The notes under the pieces are model-generated. The model did not search any database, was not told the DNA's origin, and worked only from the letters and a program-made list of their open reading frames with translations. A stretch of DNA of 64,000 bases from Pseudomonadota bacterium. GTDB taxonomy: Bacteria > Pseudomonadota > Gammaproteobacteria > Xanthomonadales > Xanthomonadaceae. Positions 43,987-54,097 of this stretch are shown here, piece by piece (positions within the stretch are counted from its first letter, which is position 1; the number at the start of each line of letters is the position of its first letter). Location: contig JAFEEL010000009.1 in NCBI GenBank assembly GCA_018241125.1, forward strand, positions 159,273 to 223,272. Direction: 5' to 3'. Both the position numbers and the translations under genes were made by a program.

Positions 43987-44043
43987 TGGCTCTGGTCGTC
44001 AACGGGTTTTATGCATGCACGTCGGATTCCTGCGCGCCGGATT

Positions 44044-44222
44044 TCTTAGCAGGCTGTTGAAAAACAGCCTGCTGATGCGATCCATGGACGGATCGCACGC
44101 CAATCAAACACGCAAGTGTTTGATTGGGCGGAGCCGAGTACGGGCATGTACCGGACTCGGCGCGTTGAAAAAGGGCAGAGCCTGCCCCCGCGCAGGCGGG
44201 GGAAAGCCCTTTTTCAACAACC
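44044..44222. repeat. Multi-hairpin intergenic element A (aroC-asd gap)
   Basis: Successive perfect hairpins: H1 AGCAGGCTGTT-GAAA-AACAGCCTGCT (44048-44073); H2 TGCGATCC-ATGGAC-GGATCGCA (44076-44097); H3 CCAATCAAACAC-GCAA-GTGTTTGATTGG (44100-44127); H4 GCCGAGT..CGG-GCATGTA-CCG..ACTCGGC (44133-44161); and an outer 13-bp stem GTTGAAAAAGGGC / GCCCTTTTTCAAC (44164-44218) enclosing a GC hairpin. H1 and H3 have GNRA-type tetraloops. Loops of H2-H4 match those of the element at 54167-54315, with different stems. Confidence 0.92.
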
Positions 44223-44235
44223 CGTTAGTTCACTT

Positions 44236-44329
44236 CCTCCCCCGCTTGCGGGGGAGGATTGAGGTGGGGGCGGCTTTTCGCATCATTCAAATGCCCCCAT
44301 CCCATCCTTCCCCCGCAGGCGGGGGAAGG
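44236..44329. repeat. Paired-hairpin GC-rich repeat upstream of asd
   Basis: Left hairpin CCTCCCCCGC-TT-GCGGGGGAGG (44236-44257) and right hairpin CCTTCCCCCGC-AG-GCGGGGGAAGG (44306-44329), with inner GAGGTGGGGGC...GCCCCCATCCC. Third copy of the paired-hairpin family; it directly abuts element A. Confidence 0.88.
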
Positions 44330-44397
44330 GGTTTTCCAAGGTCAGCTTTCGAGCTCAAGCTGTTGTGGTGTACGTCGAAAATCAAGGACATCGAATA

Positions 44398-45432
44398 GTG
44401 AGCAAGCAGTTCAACGTCGCAGTCGTGGGCGCTACGGGCGCGGTGGGGCAGGTGATGCTGTCGGTACTGGCCGAGCGCCGGTTTCCGGTCAAGCAGGTCG
44501 TCGCGGTCGCCAGTGCCAAATCGGCGGGCAAAGCGGTGAAGTTCGGCGACGGCCAGATCATCGTGCAGGATCTGGCCACGTTCGATCCGGCCACGGCGGT
44601 CGCGGGCGGTATCGACATCGCGCTGTTCTCTGCCGGCGGCTCGATCAGCAAGCAATACGCGCCGAAGTTCGCAGCGGCCGGCGCGGTGGTGATCGACAAC
44701 TCCTCGGCGTTCCGCTACGAGTCCGACATCCCGCTGGTGGTGTCCGAAGTGAACCCGCAGGAGATCGGCAACCGCCCGCGCGGCATCATCGCCAATCCGA
44801 ATTGTTCGACCATGCAGATGCTGGTGGCGCTGGCACCGATCCACCGTGCGGTGGGCATCGAGCGCATCAACGTCGCCACCTACCAGTCGGTGTCCGGCAC
44901 CGGGCAGAAGGCGATCGAAGAACTCGAACGGCAAACTGCGGCGTTGGTGAACGGCGGGCAGGCCACCGCCGAGGTGTATCCGGTGCAGATCGCGCGCAAC
45001 GTGATCCCGCACGGCGGCGATTTTTGCGATAACGGTTACACCACCGAGGAAATGAAGCTGGTGTGGGAGACGCGCAAGATCCTCGGCGACGATTCGATCC
45101 AGGTGAACCCGACCGTGGTGCGGGTGCCGGTGGTGTACGGGCATTCGGAGGCGGTGCATATCGAGACGCGCGAAAAAATCACCGCCGCGCAGGCGCGCGC
45201 CCTGCTGGAAAAATCTCCGGGCGTGGAAGTGGTGGACGAAGTGCGCGGCGGCGGCTACCCGACCCCGGTCACGCACGCCGCCGGGCGCGACCCGACCTAT
45301 GTCGGGCGCATCCGCGAGGACATCTCGCACCCACGCGGCCTGGACCTGTGGATCGTCGCCGACAACATCCGCAAGGGCGCCGCCCTGAATGCCGTGCAGA
45401 TTGCGGAATTGCTGGCGAAAGCGTATAGCTAG
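44398..45432 (+). CDS. asd: Aspartate-semialdehyde dehydrogenase
   Basis: NADPH-dependent reduction of aspartyl phosphate, a branch point to Lys/DAP, Met and Thr. The 344-aa protein starts with a GTG behind AAGGA (SKQFNVAVVGATGAVGQVML). Active-site Cys136 in ANPNCSTMQM; also SQKTGQ-type motif as YQSVSGTGQKAIEEL, and NVIPHGGDF and VPVVYGHSEAVHIE. The size fits the short, gamma-type/Gram-positive-like class. It is followed by fimV, as in Pseudomonas and Xanthomonas. Confidence 0.95.
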   Translation: MSKQFNVAVVGATGAVGQVMLSVLAERRFPVKQVVAVASAKSAGKAVKFGDGQIIVQDLATFDPATAVAGGIDIALFSAGGSISKQYAPKFAAAGAVVIDNSSAFRYESDIPLVVSEVNPQEIGNRPRGIIANPNCSTMQMLVALAPIHRAVGIERINVATYQSVSGTGQKAIEELERQTAALVNGGQATAEVYPVQIARNVIPHGGDFCDNGYTTEEMKLVWETRKILGDDSIQVNPTVVRVPVVYGHSEAVHIETREKITAAQARALLEKSPGVEVVDEVRGGGYPTPVTHAAGRDPTYVGRIREDISHPRGLDLWIVADNIRKGAALNAVQIAELLAKAYS

Positions 45433-45513
45433 CGCCAACTTGCGGCACCGGCTTCAGGCGCGAAGGGTTATCGCGATCGGGGCGGTGTCGCTTTCCATCT
45501 TCGTGGAGCGAAC

Positions 45514-47883
45514 ATGCCGACCGATACATCCCACTTGCGCGGGCTGCGTCCCGGAATTCTGGGTCTTGCCGTAGCCTGCACGCTCGCTGCGGCGCAGGTC
45601 GGGGCCGTGGGCTTGGGTGGCATCGAAGTCAAGTCCAAGCTCAACGAGCCGTTCGTCGCCGAGATCCCGCTGAACGTGGACTACAGCGGGCAGATGAGCG
45701 ACATGGTGGTGCACATGGCATCGCCGGAGGTGTTCGAACGTGTGGGGCTCAAGCGCCCGAACGACATGTCCGCGAATCTGGCATTCAAGGTGACCCGCAA
45801 TGCGCGCGGGGAGGCGGTGGTGCTGGTGACCACGCCGCAGAAGATGACCGACCCCTACGTGAGCTTCCTGTTGGAAGTCGAGTGGGGCAGCGGCAAGATG
45901 GTGCGCGAATACACCGCGATGCTGGAGCCGCCGCATGTGGCCGAGGTGCCGCACGCGGCTGCCGTAGCCGCGCCGACGGTCGCATCCACACCGATGCCGA
46001 TTCCCGCCGTCACCGCGCCCAAGGTTGCAGCGGTCGAGCGCGAACCGCAGGCGACGCCGGCGTCGACTCCAGCGCCGGTGGCGTCTACGCCGTCCGCATC
46101 TGTGCCCAGTGCAGACTCGGCCCCTCCGGCGCCGCCTGCGGCGCAGACGGTCGCACCCGAGCCGGCTGTGCCGGAACCCGAGGCCACGCCGCAACCCGTG
46201 GCTTCGGCGCCAGCGCCAGAGCCGGCACCGCCCGAACCTGCGCCAACCGCACCCGAGCCGACGCCTGCGCCGATCGCGAGCGCCCCGCCGCCCCCGCCAC
46301 CGACTCCGGCGCCGGGCTCGATCACCGTCGGCAACGGGCAAACCTTGTCCGGGATCGCCGCACAAGTCGGCGGTGGGCAATCGCTCAACCGGGTGATGAT
46401 CGCCTTGCAGCGCGCCAACCCGGATGCCTTCGTCGACAACAACATCAACCGCCTCAAGTCCGGTGCGGTACTGCGCGTGCCCGATGCCGATGCGCTGCGT
46501 GCGATCACCGCCGACGAGGCCAATGCGCTGGTGCGCGAGCAGGTCGAGAGCTGGCGGCACGGCACGGTGGTCGCGCCGCAACTGCAACCGGGCGAAGCGG
46601 CCGATCACAAGGCTGCCAAACTCGAAGCGTCGGGCGACACGCCGGCCGCGCAAGCTGGAACCGCCGCGATCAAGCCGGCGCGCGGTCGCACCAACCCCGG
46701 CAAGGGTACGGCGCAGGCAGGCGATCCGCCGCCGCACGCTGCGCGACTGCAAATTCTGCCGCCGGTCGGCAACGCCGGAGGTGGTAGTCAGTCCGGGTCG
46801 GCGGCGGGCGGTGCTGGCAGCGAAGTGCGCGCGGAACTGGCGCAAACCAAGGAGGAGTTGGCCTCGCGCAAGGCGCAGATCGCCGACCTGAAGGCGCATG
46901 TGGCCGATCTGGAGAAGATCAAGGCCGACAGCCAGAAGATGCTGAGCTTGAAGGACAGCCAGATGGCGGCCCTGCAACAGCGTCTGGCCGAGTTGGAGAA
47001 GAAGGATGCCGAGGCGGCCGCGTCGACCGCAAGTTCGCCGGCTTCCACGGCATCGGGTATCGCCGCGCCCATCGCCGCATCACCGGCGGCCATCGCCACC
47101 GCGCCGGCCGCGTCGGCGTCGGCTGCGGCGTCGTCCGCCAACACCTCGTCGCCCGCCAAGGCACCTGCACCGCATGTGGCGCCGCCACCGCGCGAGCCGG
47201 CGTCGCCGTGGTACTTGCAGCCTTTCGTGTTGCTGGGCGCCGGCCTGATCTTGTTTGCGGGCCTGTTGGGCGTGATGCTCAAGCGCCCGAAGGTGGAGGC
47301 TCCGCCGCCGCGCAAGCGCAGCTTCGATGTTGGCGCTTTGGCGGCGGGAATGCCCGCGTCGCGAAACCACCGGCAGGCCCCGATGGTAGCCGAGAGCTTG
47401 CCGGAGGACGTCGATGCGGCGGCCAAAGTCACCGCGGAACTGCCGTTGTCTGAGACGGCCCCCGGCCAAACGGGCGATCTGGCGGACGACGCTGCGCACG
47501 CGCCGCCTGCCGAGCCCCGCGCGACGAGCGTCGAGCCGGTCTTCGTTCCGCCGCAAGTGCGGTCCGCACCGACGCCTGCCGAGCCGGCGCAGGAGCCGGC
47601 CCGCGCCGCGGCCGATCCACAGATCACATCGGAACAGCCGGTATTCTTCGCCCCGAACCCGCCGCCGGCCACGACACCGGCACCCGCCGCGCCGGCGCCA
47701 CTGCCGCAGACGTCGGGCAACGTCCAGTGGACCGCGCAGACGCGCATCGAGGCCGCACGCAACTACATCGAGAACGGCGACATCGATAGTGCGCGGCGCA
47801 TGCTCGAAGTGGCCCTCATCGATGGCAATGCGTCGCAGCAGGAGGAAGCGTTCACCCTGCTCGACATGATCGACAGTTGGTAA
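45514..47883 (+). CDS. fimV: FimV/HubP-type polar scaffold protein
   Basis: Peptidoglycan-linked inner-membrane protein that organises the pole and type IV pilus or secretion functions. The 789-aa protein has a signal peptide (to ~34), the FimV N-domain ([21 protein letters not shown]...[20 protein letters not shown]), a long Pro/Ala/Glu-rich linker, a LysM-like domain (~269-330, [16 protein letters not shown]), a coiled coil (~445-500), a TM helix (~572-592, [19 protein letters not shown]), an acidic/Pro-rich cytoplasmic part and the C-terminal FimV TPR-like motif ([21 protein letters not shown]). truA begins 38 bp after. Confidence 0.93.
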   Translation: MPTDTSHLRGLRPGILGLAVACTLAAAQVGAVGLGGIEVKSKLNEPFVAEIPLNVDYSGQMSDMVVHMASPEVFERVGLKRPNDMSANLAFKVTRNARGEAVVLVTTPQKMTDPYVSFLLEVEWGSGKMVREYTAMLEPPHVAEVPHAAAVAAPTVASTPMPIPAVTAPKVAAVEREPQATPASTPAPVASTPSASVPSADSAPPAPPAAQTVAPEPAVPEPEATPQPVASAPAPEPAPPEPAPTAPEPTPAPIASAPPPPPPTPAPGSITVGNGQTLSGIAAQVGGGQSLNRVMIALQRANPDAFVDNNINRLKSGAVLRVPDADALRAITADEANALVREQVESWRHGTVVAPQLQPGEAADHKAAKLEASGDTPAAQAGTAAIKPARGRTNPGKGTAQAGDPPPHAARLQILPPVGNAGGGSQSGSAAGGAGSEVRAELAQTKEELASRKAQIADLKAHVADLEKIKADSQKMLSLKDSQMAALQQRLAELEKKDAEAAASTASSPASTASGIAAPIAASPAAIATAPAASASAAASSANTSSPAKAPAPHVAPPPREPASPWYLQPFVLLGAGLILFAGLLGVMLKRPKVEAPPPRKRSFDVGALAAGMPASRNHRQAPMVAESLPEDVDAAAKVTAELPLSETAPGQTGDLADDAAHAPPAEPRATSVEPVFVPPQVRSAPTPAEPAQEPARAAADPQITSEQPVFFAPNPPPATTPAPAAPAPLPQTSGNVQWTAQTRIEAARNYIENGDIDSARRMLEVALIDGNASQQEEAFTLLDMIDSW

Positions 47884-47921
47884 CCGAACCCGGTGGCGCT
47901 TCGCGCGTCGCCGCTGCGTGC

Positions 47922-48689
47922 ATGCGTATCGCCATCGGCATCGAATACGACGGCGCCAGCTTCCACGGCTGGCAACGACTGTCGCATGCCGCCAGCGTGC
48001 AGGCGGAAATCGAGGCGGCGCTGGCGTTCGTCGCCGACGGTCCGATCGACGTGCAATGCGCCGGGCGCACCGACGCTGGCGTGCATGCGGTCTGCCAGGT
48101 TGCGCACTTCGACACCCACGTGCAGCGCACGCCGCGCGGCTGGATGATGGGTGCCAACGCGCGCCTGCCGCCGGCGATTGGCGTGCTGTGGGCGCAGCCG
48201 GTGGATGATGCCTTCAATGCCCGTCACGGCGCGCGCGCGCGGCGCTACCGCTATCGCATTTGCAATCGCGCCGTGCGCCCATCGCTGCAGCGCGATTACC
48301 TGACGTGGGAGCGCTTGCCGCTGGACGCCGATGCCATGCACCGCGCCGCGCAGGGGCTGCTCGGCGAGAACGACTTCAGCGCCTTCCGCTCGTCGCAGTG
48401 CCAGGCCACCCACGCGATGCGTGACATGCAGGCCATCGCCGTGCGCCGCGACCGCGATGAGGTGATCGTGGACGTGCGGGCCAATGCGTTCTTGCACCAC
48501 ATGGTGCGCAACATCGTCGGTTCGCTGCTGCCGATCGGGCGCGGGCAGCGGCCCGAAGCGTGGCTGGCCGAACTGCTGCATGGCCGCGATCGCACCCGGG
48601 CCGGCCCGACCGCGCCACCGCAGGGGCTGACCTTCATCGGCCCGTTGTACCCAGCGCAGTGGGGTTTGCCGTCGGAGGTGACGTTGTGA
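47922..48689 (+). CDS. truA: tRNA pseudouridine(38-40) synthase TruA
   Basis: Modifies U38-U40 in the anticodon arm of many tRNAs. The 255-aa protein starts [20 protein letters not shown]. Catalytic Asp51 is in [41 protein letters not shown] and [14 protein letters not shown] are family motifs. A TTG at 47877 overlapping fimV could extend it by 15 codons but lacks homology to the family N-terminus. trpF overlaps its stop (GTGA). Confidence 0.95.
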   Translation: MRIAIGIEYDGASFHGWQRLSHAASVQAEIEAALAFVADGPIDVQCAGRTDAGVHAVCQVAHFDTHVQRTPRGWMMGANARLPPAIGVLWAQPVDDAFNARHGARARRYRYRICNRAVRPSLQRDYLTWERLPLDADAMHRAAQGLLGENDFSAFRSSQCQATHAMRDMQAIAVRRDRDEVIVDVRANAFLHHMVRNIVGSLLPIGRGQRPEAWLAELLHGRDRTRAGPTAPPQGLTFIGPLYPAQWGLPSEVTL

Positions 48690-49381
48690 GCCTGTTCGAC
48701 GGGGACGACCGGCGCACACGCATCAAGCTGTGCGGGATGACCCGGATCGAGGACGTGCGCCTGGCCGGCGAGCTGGGCGTGGACGCGATCGGGCTGGTGT
48801 TCGCGCCGCGCAGCCCACGTCGCTTGGACCTCGCGCAGGCACTGATGGTGCGTGGCGCCGTGCCGGCATCTACTGCGGTCGTGGCCTTGCTGATGGATCA
48901 GGGGCATGAGGAAATCGCCACGATGATCGCGGCGCTGCGCCCGGATCTGCTGCAATTCCACGGCGACGAGGACGATGCGTTCTGCGCAGCGTTCGGACTG
49001 CCGTTTCTCAAGGCGCTGCCGATGCGCGATATCGTGGCGCAGGAGATTCCGAAGCAGTTGGCGGGTTATCCTTCCGCCAGCGGCTTGGTGCTCGATGGTC
49101 ACGCGCCCGGCGCGATGGGCGGCGGTGGGCAGCGCTTCGACTGGAACGCATTGCATGGCCAAACCATCGGCAAGCCGTGGCTGCTCGCCGGCGGATTGAA
49201 TACGGGTAATGTCGCGCAGGCGCTGCGTGTGGCGCAGCCGTGGGGCGTGGATGTCGCCAGTGGCATCGAGTCGGCACCGGGCGTCAAGGACCACGCGAAG
49301 ATGCGCGCATTCGTCGCGGCGGTGCGTGAAGCCCGCTTCCCCCTCTCCCCAACCCCTCTCCCGCAGGGGGAGAGGGGCTAG
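48686..49381 (+). CDS. trpF: Phosphoribosylanthranilate isomerase
   Basis: Third step of tryptophan synthesis; TIM barrel. 231 aa from a GTG that overlaps the truA stop and has a strong RBS (GGAGGTGAC) inside truA. Motifs: [28 protein letters not shown] (catalytic Cys), [21 protein letters not shown] and [19 protein letters not shown]. The normal end is near VREARF; the last ~13 residues ([13 protein letters not shown]) are encoded by a GC-rich intergenic-type repeat that has run into the reading frame. Confidence 0.95.
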   Translation: MSLFDGDDRRTRIKLCGMTRIEDVRLAGELGVDAIGLVFAPRSPRRLDLAQALMVRGAVPASTAVVALLMDQGHEEIATMIAALRPDLLQFHGDEDDAFCAAFGLPFLKALPMRDIVAQEIPKQLAGYPSASGLVLDGHAPGAMGGGGQRFDWNALHGQTIGKPWLLAGGLNTGNVAQALRVAQPWGVDVASGIESAPGVKDHAKMRAFVAAVREARFPLSPTPLPQGERG

Positions 49382-49384
49382 AAT

Positions 49385-50617
49385 ATGGCGAGCGATTCCA
49401 TGAGCGACACCCACACCGTCGACTTCAACGCATACCCCGACGCTCACGGTCACTTCGGCGATTACGGCGGCATCTTCGTGGCCGAGACGTTGATCGAGCC
49501 GCTGGCGCAGCTCGAGGCCGCGTATCGCCGCTGCAAGGACGACCCGCAGTTCCAGGCCGAGCTGGCGCACGACTACAAGCATTACGTCGGTAGGCCCAGC
49601 CCGATCTACGAAGCCACGCGCCTGACTGCGCACGTCGGCGGCGCGCGCATCGTGCTCAAGCGCGAAGACCTCAACCACACCGGCGCGCACAAGATCAACA
49701 ACACCATCGGTCAGGCGATGCTCGCCCGGCGCATGGGCAAGACGCGGATCATCGCCGAGACCGGTGCCGGCCAGCACGGTGTCGCGTCGGCGACGGTCGC
49801 GGCGCGCATGGGTTTGGAATGCGTGGTCTACATGGGCGCGGTGGACATGCAGCGGCAGGCGATCAACGTCTATCGCATGAAGTTGCTGGGCGCGACCGTG
49901 GTGCCGGTGACCTCGGGTTCGCAAACGCTCAAGGATGCGCTCAACGAAGCGATGCGCGACTGGGTGACGAACGTACACGACACCTTCTACATCATCGGCA
50001 CCGTCGCCGGGCCGCATCCGTATCCGCTGCTGGTGCGCGACTTCAACGCGGTGGTCGGGCGCGAGGCGCGCGCGCAGATGCTGGCCGAATACGGCCGCCT
50101 GCCGGACGCGATCACCGCCTGCGTCGGCGGCGGCAGCAACGCGATCGGCTTGTTCCATGCCTTCCTCAACGATGCCGGCGTGCGCATCGTCGGCGCCGAG
50201 GCGGCGGGCGAGGGCATCGCCACCGGCAAGCACGCCGCATCGCTTGCCGCCGGGCGGCCGGGCGTGCTGCACGGCAACCGCACCTATGTGATCTGCGACG
50301 ACGACGGACAAATCACCGAAACCCATTCGGTGTCGGCGGGGCTGGATTATCCCGGCGTCGGCCCGGAGCACGCCTTCCTGAAGGACAGCGGTCGTGCGCA
50401 GTACGTGGGCGTGACCGATGCCGAGGCGCTGGCAGCGTTCCACCTGCTGGCGCACACCGAGGGCATCCTCGCCGCGCTCGAATCCAGCCACGCGGTGGCG
50501 CAGGCGATCAAGCTGGCGCGTGAATTGCCGAAAGACGCAATCGTGCTGGCGAACCTTTCGGGGCGCGGCGACAAGGACGTGCATACCATCGCCGCCAGAG
50601 AAGGGATCACGCTGTAG
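49385..50617 (+). CDS. trpB: Tryptophan synthase beta chain
   Basis: PLP enzyme condensing indole and serine. The 410-aa protein has Lys103 in [12 protein letters not shown] (Schiff base), [31 protein letters not shown] (PLP phosphate loop) and [16 protein letters not shown]. It starts at ATG 49385, preceded by GAGGGG that comes from the repeat at the end of trpF; an ATG five codons later is an alternative. The 286-bp gap to trpA is unusual, since trpB and trpA are often adjacent; it is filled with repeats. Confidence 0.97.
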   Translation: MASDSMSDTHTVDFNAYPDAHGHFGDYGGIFVAETLIEPLAQLEAAYRRCKDDPQFQAELAHDYKHYVGRPSPIYEATRLTAHVGGARIVLKREDLNHTGAHKINNTIGQAMLARRMGKTRIIAETGAGQHGVASATVAARMGLECVVYMGAVDMQRQAINVYRMKLLGATVVPVTSGSQTLKDALNEAMRDWVTNVHDTFYIIGTVAGPHPYPLLVRDFNAVVGREARAQMLAEYGRLPDAITACVGGGSNAIGLFHAFLNDAGVRIVGAEAAGEGIATGKHAASLAAGRPGVLHGNRTYVICDDDGQITETHSVSAGLDYPGVGPEHAFLKDSGRAQYVGVTDAEALAAFHLLAHTEGILAALESSHAVAQAIKLARELPKDAIVLANLSGRGDKDVHTIAAREGITL

Positions 50618-50639
50618 AAAAATTCGTGACGGGCGAATC

Positions 50640-50702
50640 CTTCTCCCTCCGGGAGAAGAGCCTGCCCCCGCGAAGGCGGGGGTGCCCGAAGGGCGGATGA
50701 GG
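50640..50702. repeat. Double-hairpin repeat downstream of trpB
   Basis: CTTCTCCC-TCC-GGGAGAAG (50640-50658), then CCCCCGC-GAAG-GCGGGGG and GCCCGAAGGGCGGATGAGGGG. Near-identical to the repeat at 31677-31740 after ftsK. Confidence 0.88.
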
Positions 50703-50744
50703 GGCGACCGCGCCCCGATGTATCCGCTGCTTCGGCCCCTCACC

Positions 50745-50860
50745 CCAACCCGTTGCTAAGCTTGGCTTTGCCGCGCTAAGCAACCCCCGGCCATCGCATT
50801 GATGCGATGGCTTGCGTCGCCGTACGATTTGCCTGCGGCAAATCGTGAACACGGCTCCTC
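50745..50860. repeat. Palindromic element in the trpB-trpA gap, related to the eno insertion
   Basis: Imperfect hairpin GTTGCTAAGC...GCTAAGCAAC, then CCATCGCAT-TG-ATGCGATGG (50791-50810), linker CTTGCGTCGCCGT, then ACGATTTGCC-TGC-GGCAAATCGT (50824-50846), then GAACACGGCTCC. It appears to interrupt a CCCTCACCCCAACCC / CCGGGAGAGGGG repeat whose two halves flank it (50737-50751 and 50866-50879). Confidence 0.8.
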
Positions 50861-50883
50861 AACCCGCCGGGAGAGGGGCTTTC

Positions 50884-50907
50884 ATGAGCGAGCCCCGGTA
50901 CCAATGA
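50884..50907 (+). CDS. Seven-codon upstream ORF overlapping the trpA start
   Basis: ATG at 50884 reads Met-Ser-Glu-Pro-Arg-Tyr-Gln-stop, and its TGA overlaps the trpA ATG (ATGA at 50904-50907). It is preceded by GGGAGAGGGG at a suitable distance, whereas trpA itself has no clear RBS, so trpA may be translated by reinitiation. There is no Trp codon, so it is not a classic attenuation leader. Confidence 0.5.
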   Translation: MSEPRYQ

Positions 50908-51704
50908 ACCGCATCGACACCCGTTTCGCAACACTCAAGGCCGCTGGCCGCAAGGCTTTGATCCCGTTCATCACCGCCGGCGATCCTTCGCTGGAAGCGG
51001 TCGTGCCGGTGCTGCATGCGCTGGTCGCTGCCGGCGCAGACGTGATCGAACTGGGCGTGCCGTTTTCCGACCCGATGGCTGACGGGCCGATCATCCAGCG
51101 CAGCTCCGAGCGTGCGCTCGCGCGCGGCGTCGGCGCGGCGCAGGTGCTGGAAATGGTGCGCGAGTTTCGCCGCACCGACGCGCTCACACCGGTCGTGCTG
51201 ATGGGCTATCTCAACCCGGTGGTGATCCGTGGCGTCGATCGTTATGCGCGTGAAGCGGCGGATGCCGGCGTGGATGGCGTGCTGCTGGTCGATCTGCCGC
51301 CGGAGGAAGCCGATTCGGTTCGTGTCGCTTTCAACGCACAAGGATTGGCGCTGATCGCACTGGCCGCGCCGACCACGTCGCAACCGCGTCTTGACCGACT
51401 CGCGTCGCAGGCGCAGGGCTACCTCTATTACGTCAGCTTCGCCGGTGTCACCGGCGGAAAAGCCGTCGATGTGGGCTCGGTGATGGATCGCGTGGCCGCA
51501 TTGCGGGCGCAGTCGGCGGCACCGGTCGTGGTCGGCTTCGGTGTGCGCGATGGCGCGACCGCAAAGGCATTGGCAGCGTGCGCCGACGGCGTGGTGGTGG
51601 GCAGTGCGCTGGTCGAGGTGCTGGCCGGCGCGGTCGACACTGCCGATGCGGTCGCGCGCGCCGCTGCGTTCTTGCAGCCGCTGCGTGCCGCGCTGGATGG
51701 ATGA
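50904..51704 (+). CDS. trpA: Tryptophan synthase alpha chain
   Basis: Cleaves indole-3-glycerol phosphate and channels indole to TrpB. The 266-aa TIM barrel starts MNRIDTRFATLKAAGRKALIPFITAGDPS. It carries the catalytic Glu in VIELGVPFSDPMADGPIIQ and Asp in VLLVDLPPEE, plus YYVSFAGVTGG, VVVGFGVRDG and DGVVVGSALVE. Separated from trpB by repeats and possibly coupled to a short upstream ORF. accD follows after 92 bp, as in many proteobacteria. Confidence 0.97.
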   Translation: MNRIDTRFATLKAAGRKALIPFITAGDPSLEAVVPVLHALVAAGADVIELGVPFSDPMADGPIIQRSSERALARGVGAAQVLEMVREFRRTDALTPVVLMGYLNPVVIRGVDRYAREAADAGVDGVLLVDLPPEEADSVRVAFNAQGLALIALAAPTTSQPRLDRLASQAQGYLYYVSFAGVTGGKAVDVGSVMDRVAALRAQSAAPVVVGFGVRDGATAKALAACADGVVVGSALVEVLAGAVDTADAVARAAAFLQPLRAALDG

Positions 51705-51796
51705 AATCATCGCCCCGGCCACAACGATTCGCTAACAGCCGCGATCGCGGCGGCTGGTAAACTCGCAACCTTTGCCGAACGGTCGACACCCCATCC

Positions 51797-52687
51797 ATGA
51801 GCTGGCTGCAAAAACTCATGCCCGCGCGCATCCGCACCCAAGGCGGCAACAAGCGCAGCATCCCGGAAGGGTTGTGGGAAAAATGCGAGAAATGCGGCTC
51901 GGTGTTGTACGGGCCGGAGCTGGAGAAAAATCTGGAGGTGTGCCCGAAATGCGCGCACCACCGGCCGATCGGCGCGCGTGCGCGGCTGTCGAGCTTCCTG
52001 GATTCCGGCTCGATCGTCGAGATCGCCGCCGATCTGGCGCCCACCGATCCGCTGAAGTTCAAAGACTCCAAGCGCTATCCGGAGCGTATCAAGGCCGCGC
52101 AGAAGGCGGTGGGCGAACACGACGCGCTGGTGCTGGTGCGCGGGCGCCTGAAAGGCCGGGACGTGATCGTGGCAGCCTTCGAGTTCCGCTACATGGGCGG
52201 CTCGATGGGTTCGGTGGTCGGGGAAAAGTTCGCGCGCGGGGCCGAAGCCGCGTTGGCCGAAAAAATCCCGTTCGTGTGCTTCACCGCCAGCGGCGGGGCG
52301 CGCATGCAGGAAGGGCTGTTCTCGTTGATGCAGATGGCCAAGACCTCGGCGGCGTTGGGGCGGCTGCGCAATGCGGGGGTGCCCTACATCGCGGTGCTCA
52401 CGCACCCGACCACTGGCGGGGTGTCGGCCAGCCTGGCGATGCTCGGCGATCTGCACGTGGCCGAGCCGCAGGCGCTGATTGGGTTCGCCGGACCGCGGGT
52501 GATCGAGCAGACCGTGCGTGAAACATTGCCAGAAGGTTTCCAGCGCTCGGAGTTCCTGCTCGAACACGGTGCGATCGACATGATCGTCGACCGCCGGCAG
52601 TTGCGCGACCGCATCGCCGGGCTGCTGGCGCTGCTGCAACGCCTGCCGCGGCCCGAAGAAACCGTGGCGGCGGTGTCCGCCCCATGA
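51797..52687 (+). CDS. accD: Acetyl-CoA carboxylase carboxyltransferase subunit beta
   Basis: Transfers CO2 from biotin to acetyl-CoA together with AccA. The 296-aa protein has the Zn ribbon Cys30/33...Cys49/52 ([13 protein letters not shown]...VCPKCAHH), which also binds its own mRNA in E. coli, and the crotonase-like core ([77 protein letters not shown]). folC, the usual next gene, is replaced here by glmM. Confidence 0.97.
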   Translation: MSWLQKLMPARIRTQGGNKRSIPEGLWEKCEKCGSVLYGPELEKNLEVCPKCAHHRPIGARARLSSFLDSGSIVEIAADLAPTDPLKFKDSKRYPERIKAAQKAVGEHDALVLVRGRLKGRDVIVAAFEFRYMGGSMGSVVGEKFARGAEAALAEKIPFVCFTASGGARMQEGLFSLMQMAKTSAALGRLRNAGVPYIAVLTHPTTGGVSASLAMLGDLHVAEPQALIGFAGPRVIEQTVRETLPEGFQRSEFLLEHGAIDMIVDRRQLRDRIAGLLALLQRLPRPEETVAAVSAP

Positions 52688-52733
52688 ACACCGGTTGCGT
52701 TGTAGCAGGGGAGGAGTTCGGGGACTTTCACGC

Positions 52734-54077
52734 ATGAGCAAGCGACGCTGGTTCGGCACCGATGGTATTCGCGGTCATGTGGGCGACGGCCCGATCTCGG
52801 CCGATTTCGTGCTCAAGCTCGGCTGGGCACTGGGCCGCGTGCTGGCGCGCGGCAGCGCGCGCCCGAGCGTGGTGATCGGCAAGGACACGCGCATCTCCGG
52901 CTACATGTTCGAGTCCGCGCTGCAAGCCGGCTTGGTCGCGGCCGGGGCCGACGTGCACCTGTCCGGACCGATGCCCACGCCGGCAATCGCCTTCCTCACC
53001 CGCGAGTTGGACGCCGACGCCGGCATCGTCATCAGCGCCTCGCACAACCCGCACCACGACAACGGCATCAAGTTCTTCAACGCCCGCGGCGAGAAGCTCG
53101 ACGACGCCACCGAGTTGGCGATCGAGGCGATGCTCGACCAGCCATTCGCCACGCAAGCTTCGGATCGGCTCGGGCGGGCGGTGCGCATCGCCAACCCGGA
53201 GGCGCGCTACGCGCAGTTCTGCGAGTCCACGGTGCCTGCCGACTTCGACTTGGCCGGGCTGCGCATCGCGGTCGATTGCGCGCATGGCGCGACCTACCAG
53301 ATCGCACCGACCTTGTTCGCCGAACTGGGCGCGGCAATCGAGCCGATCGGGGTCGCGCCCAACGGCCTGAACATCAACGATGGTGTCGGTTCCACGCACA
53401 TGGACACCCTGGCCGCGCACGTGCGGGCCATGCGCTGCGACCTCGGGATCGCGTTCGACGGCGATGGCGATCGCATGCTGATGGTGGACGCCGATGGCCG
53501 CGTCGTCGATGGCGACGCGCTGTTGTACGTGCTCGCGCTCGACTGGCACGTCAACGACCGCCTGCGCGGCCCGGTGGTCGGCACGCTGATGAGCAACTAC
53601 GGGCTGGAACAGGCGTTGTCGGAGCGGGGCATCGGTTTCCTGCGCGCCAACGTTGGCGACCGCCACGTGCATCGCGCCTTGATCGAGAACGGCGGCACGC
53701 TCGGCGGCGAGGCCTCCGGGCACCTGTTGTGCCTGGATCGGGTTTCCACCGGCGACGGCATCATCAGCGCATTGCAGGTGCTGGAAACGCTCCGGCGCAG
53801 CAAGCGCACGCTGGCGCAGGCGCTGCACGGGCTGCACCGGGTGCCGCAACGAACCGTCAACGTGCGCTACGGCAACGGCGCCAAACCAGCGGAGGATCGC
53901 GCCGTGCAGGCCGAACTGGATCTGGCACAAAAACAGGTCGCTGGCCGTGGCCGCGCCTTCATCCGCGCATCCGGCACCGAGCCGGTGGTGCGGGTCACCG
54001 TGGAAGCCGACGACGAGGCGCTGGTGCGCGATCTGCTGGATCGACTCTCCAACGCGGTGCGCGCAGCCGCGCAATAA
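52734..54077 (+). CDS. glmM: Phosphoglucosamine mutase
   Basis: Converts GlcN-6-P to GlcN-1-P for UDP-GlcNAc. The 447-aa protein starts [22 protein letters not shown]. The phosphoserine is Ser103 in [17 protein letters not shown]; the metal loop is [19 protein letters not shown] and the C-terminal [15 protein letters not shown] sugar/phosphate motifs are present. ATG behind GGGGAGGAG. In many gammaproteobacteria glmM sits beside tpiA-secG or folP; here it follows accD. Confidence 0.96.
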   Translation: MSKRRWFGTDGIRGHVGDGPISADFVLKLGWALGRVLARGSARPSVVIGKDTRISGYMFESALQAGLVAAGADVHLSGPMPTPAIAFLTRELDADAGIVISASHNPHHDNGIKFFNARGEKLDDATELAIEAMLDQPFATQASDRLGRAVRIANPEARYAQFCESTVPADFDLAGLRIAVDCAHGATYQIAPTLFAELGAAIEPIGVAPNGLNINDGVGSTHMDTLAAHVRAMRCDLGIAFDGDGDRMLMVDADGRVVDGDALLYVLALDWHVNDRLRGPVVGTLMSNYGLEQALSERGIGFLRANVGDRHVHRALIENGGTLGGEASGHLLCLDRVSTGDGIISALQVLETLRRSKRTLAQALHGLHRVPQRTVNVRYGNGAKPAEDRAVQAELDLAQKQVAGRGRAFIRASGTEPVVRVTVEADDEALVRDLLDRLSNAVRAAAQ

Positions 54078-54097
54078 CAATAATTTGCGGCCGTCCC

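Noticed and set aside
43943-44398. A 151-codon ORF through the aroC-asd gap
   Set aside because: It runs through element A and the paired hairpins; residues are repeat-encoded and no start signal is seen.
50884-50907. Tryptophan attenuation leader
   Set aside because: The short ORF has no Trp codon and no terminator/antiterminator pair lies between it and trpA.
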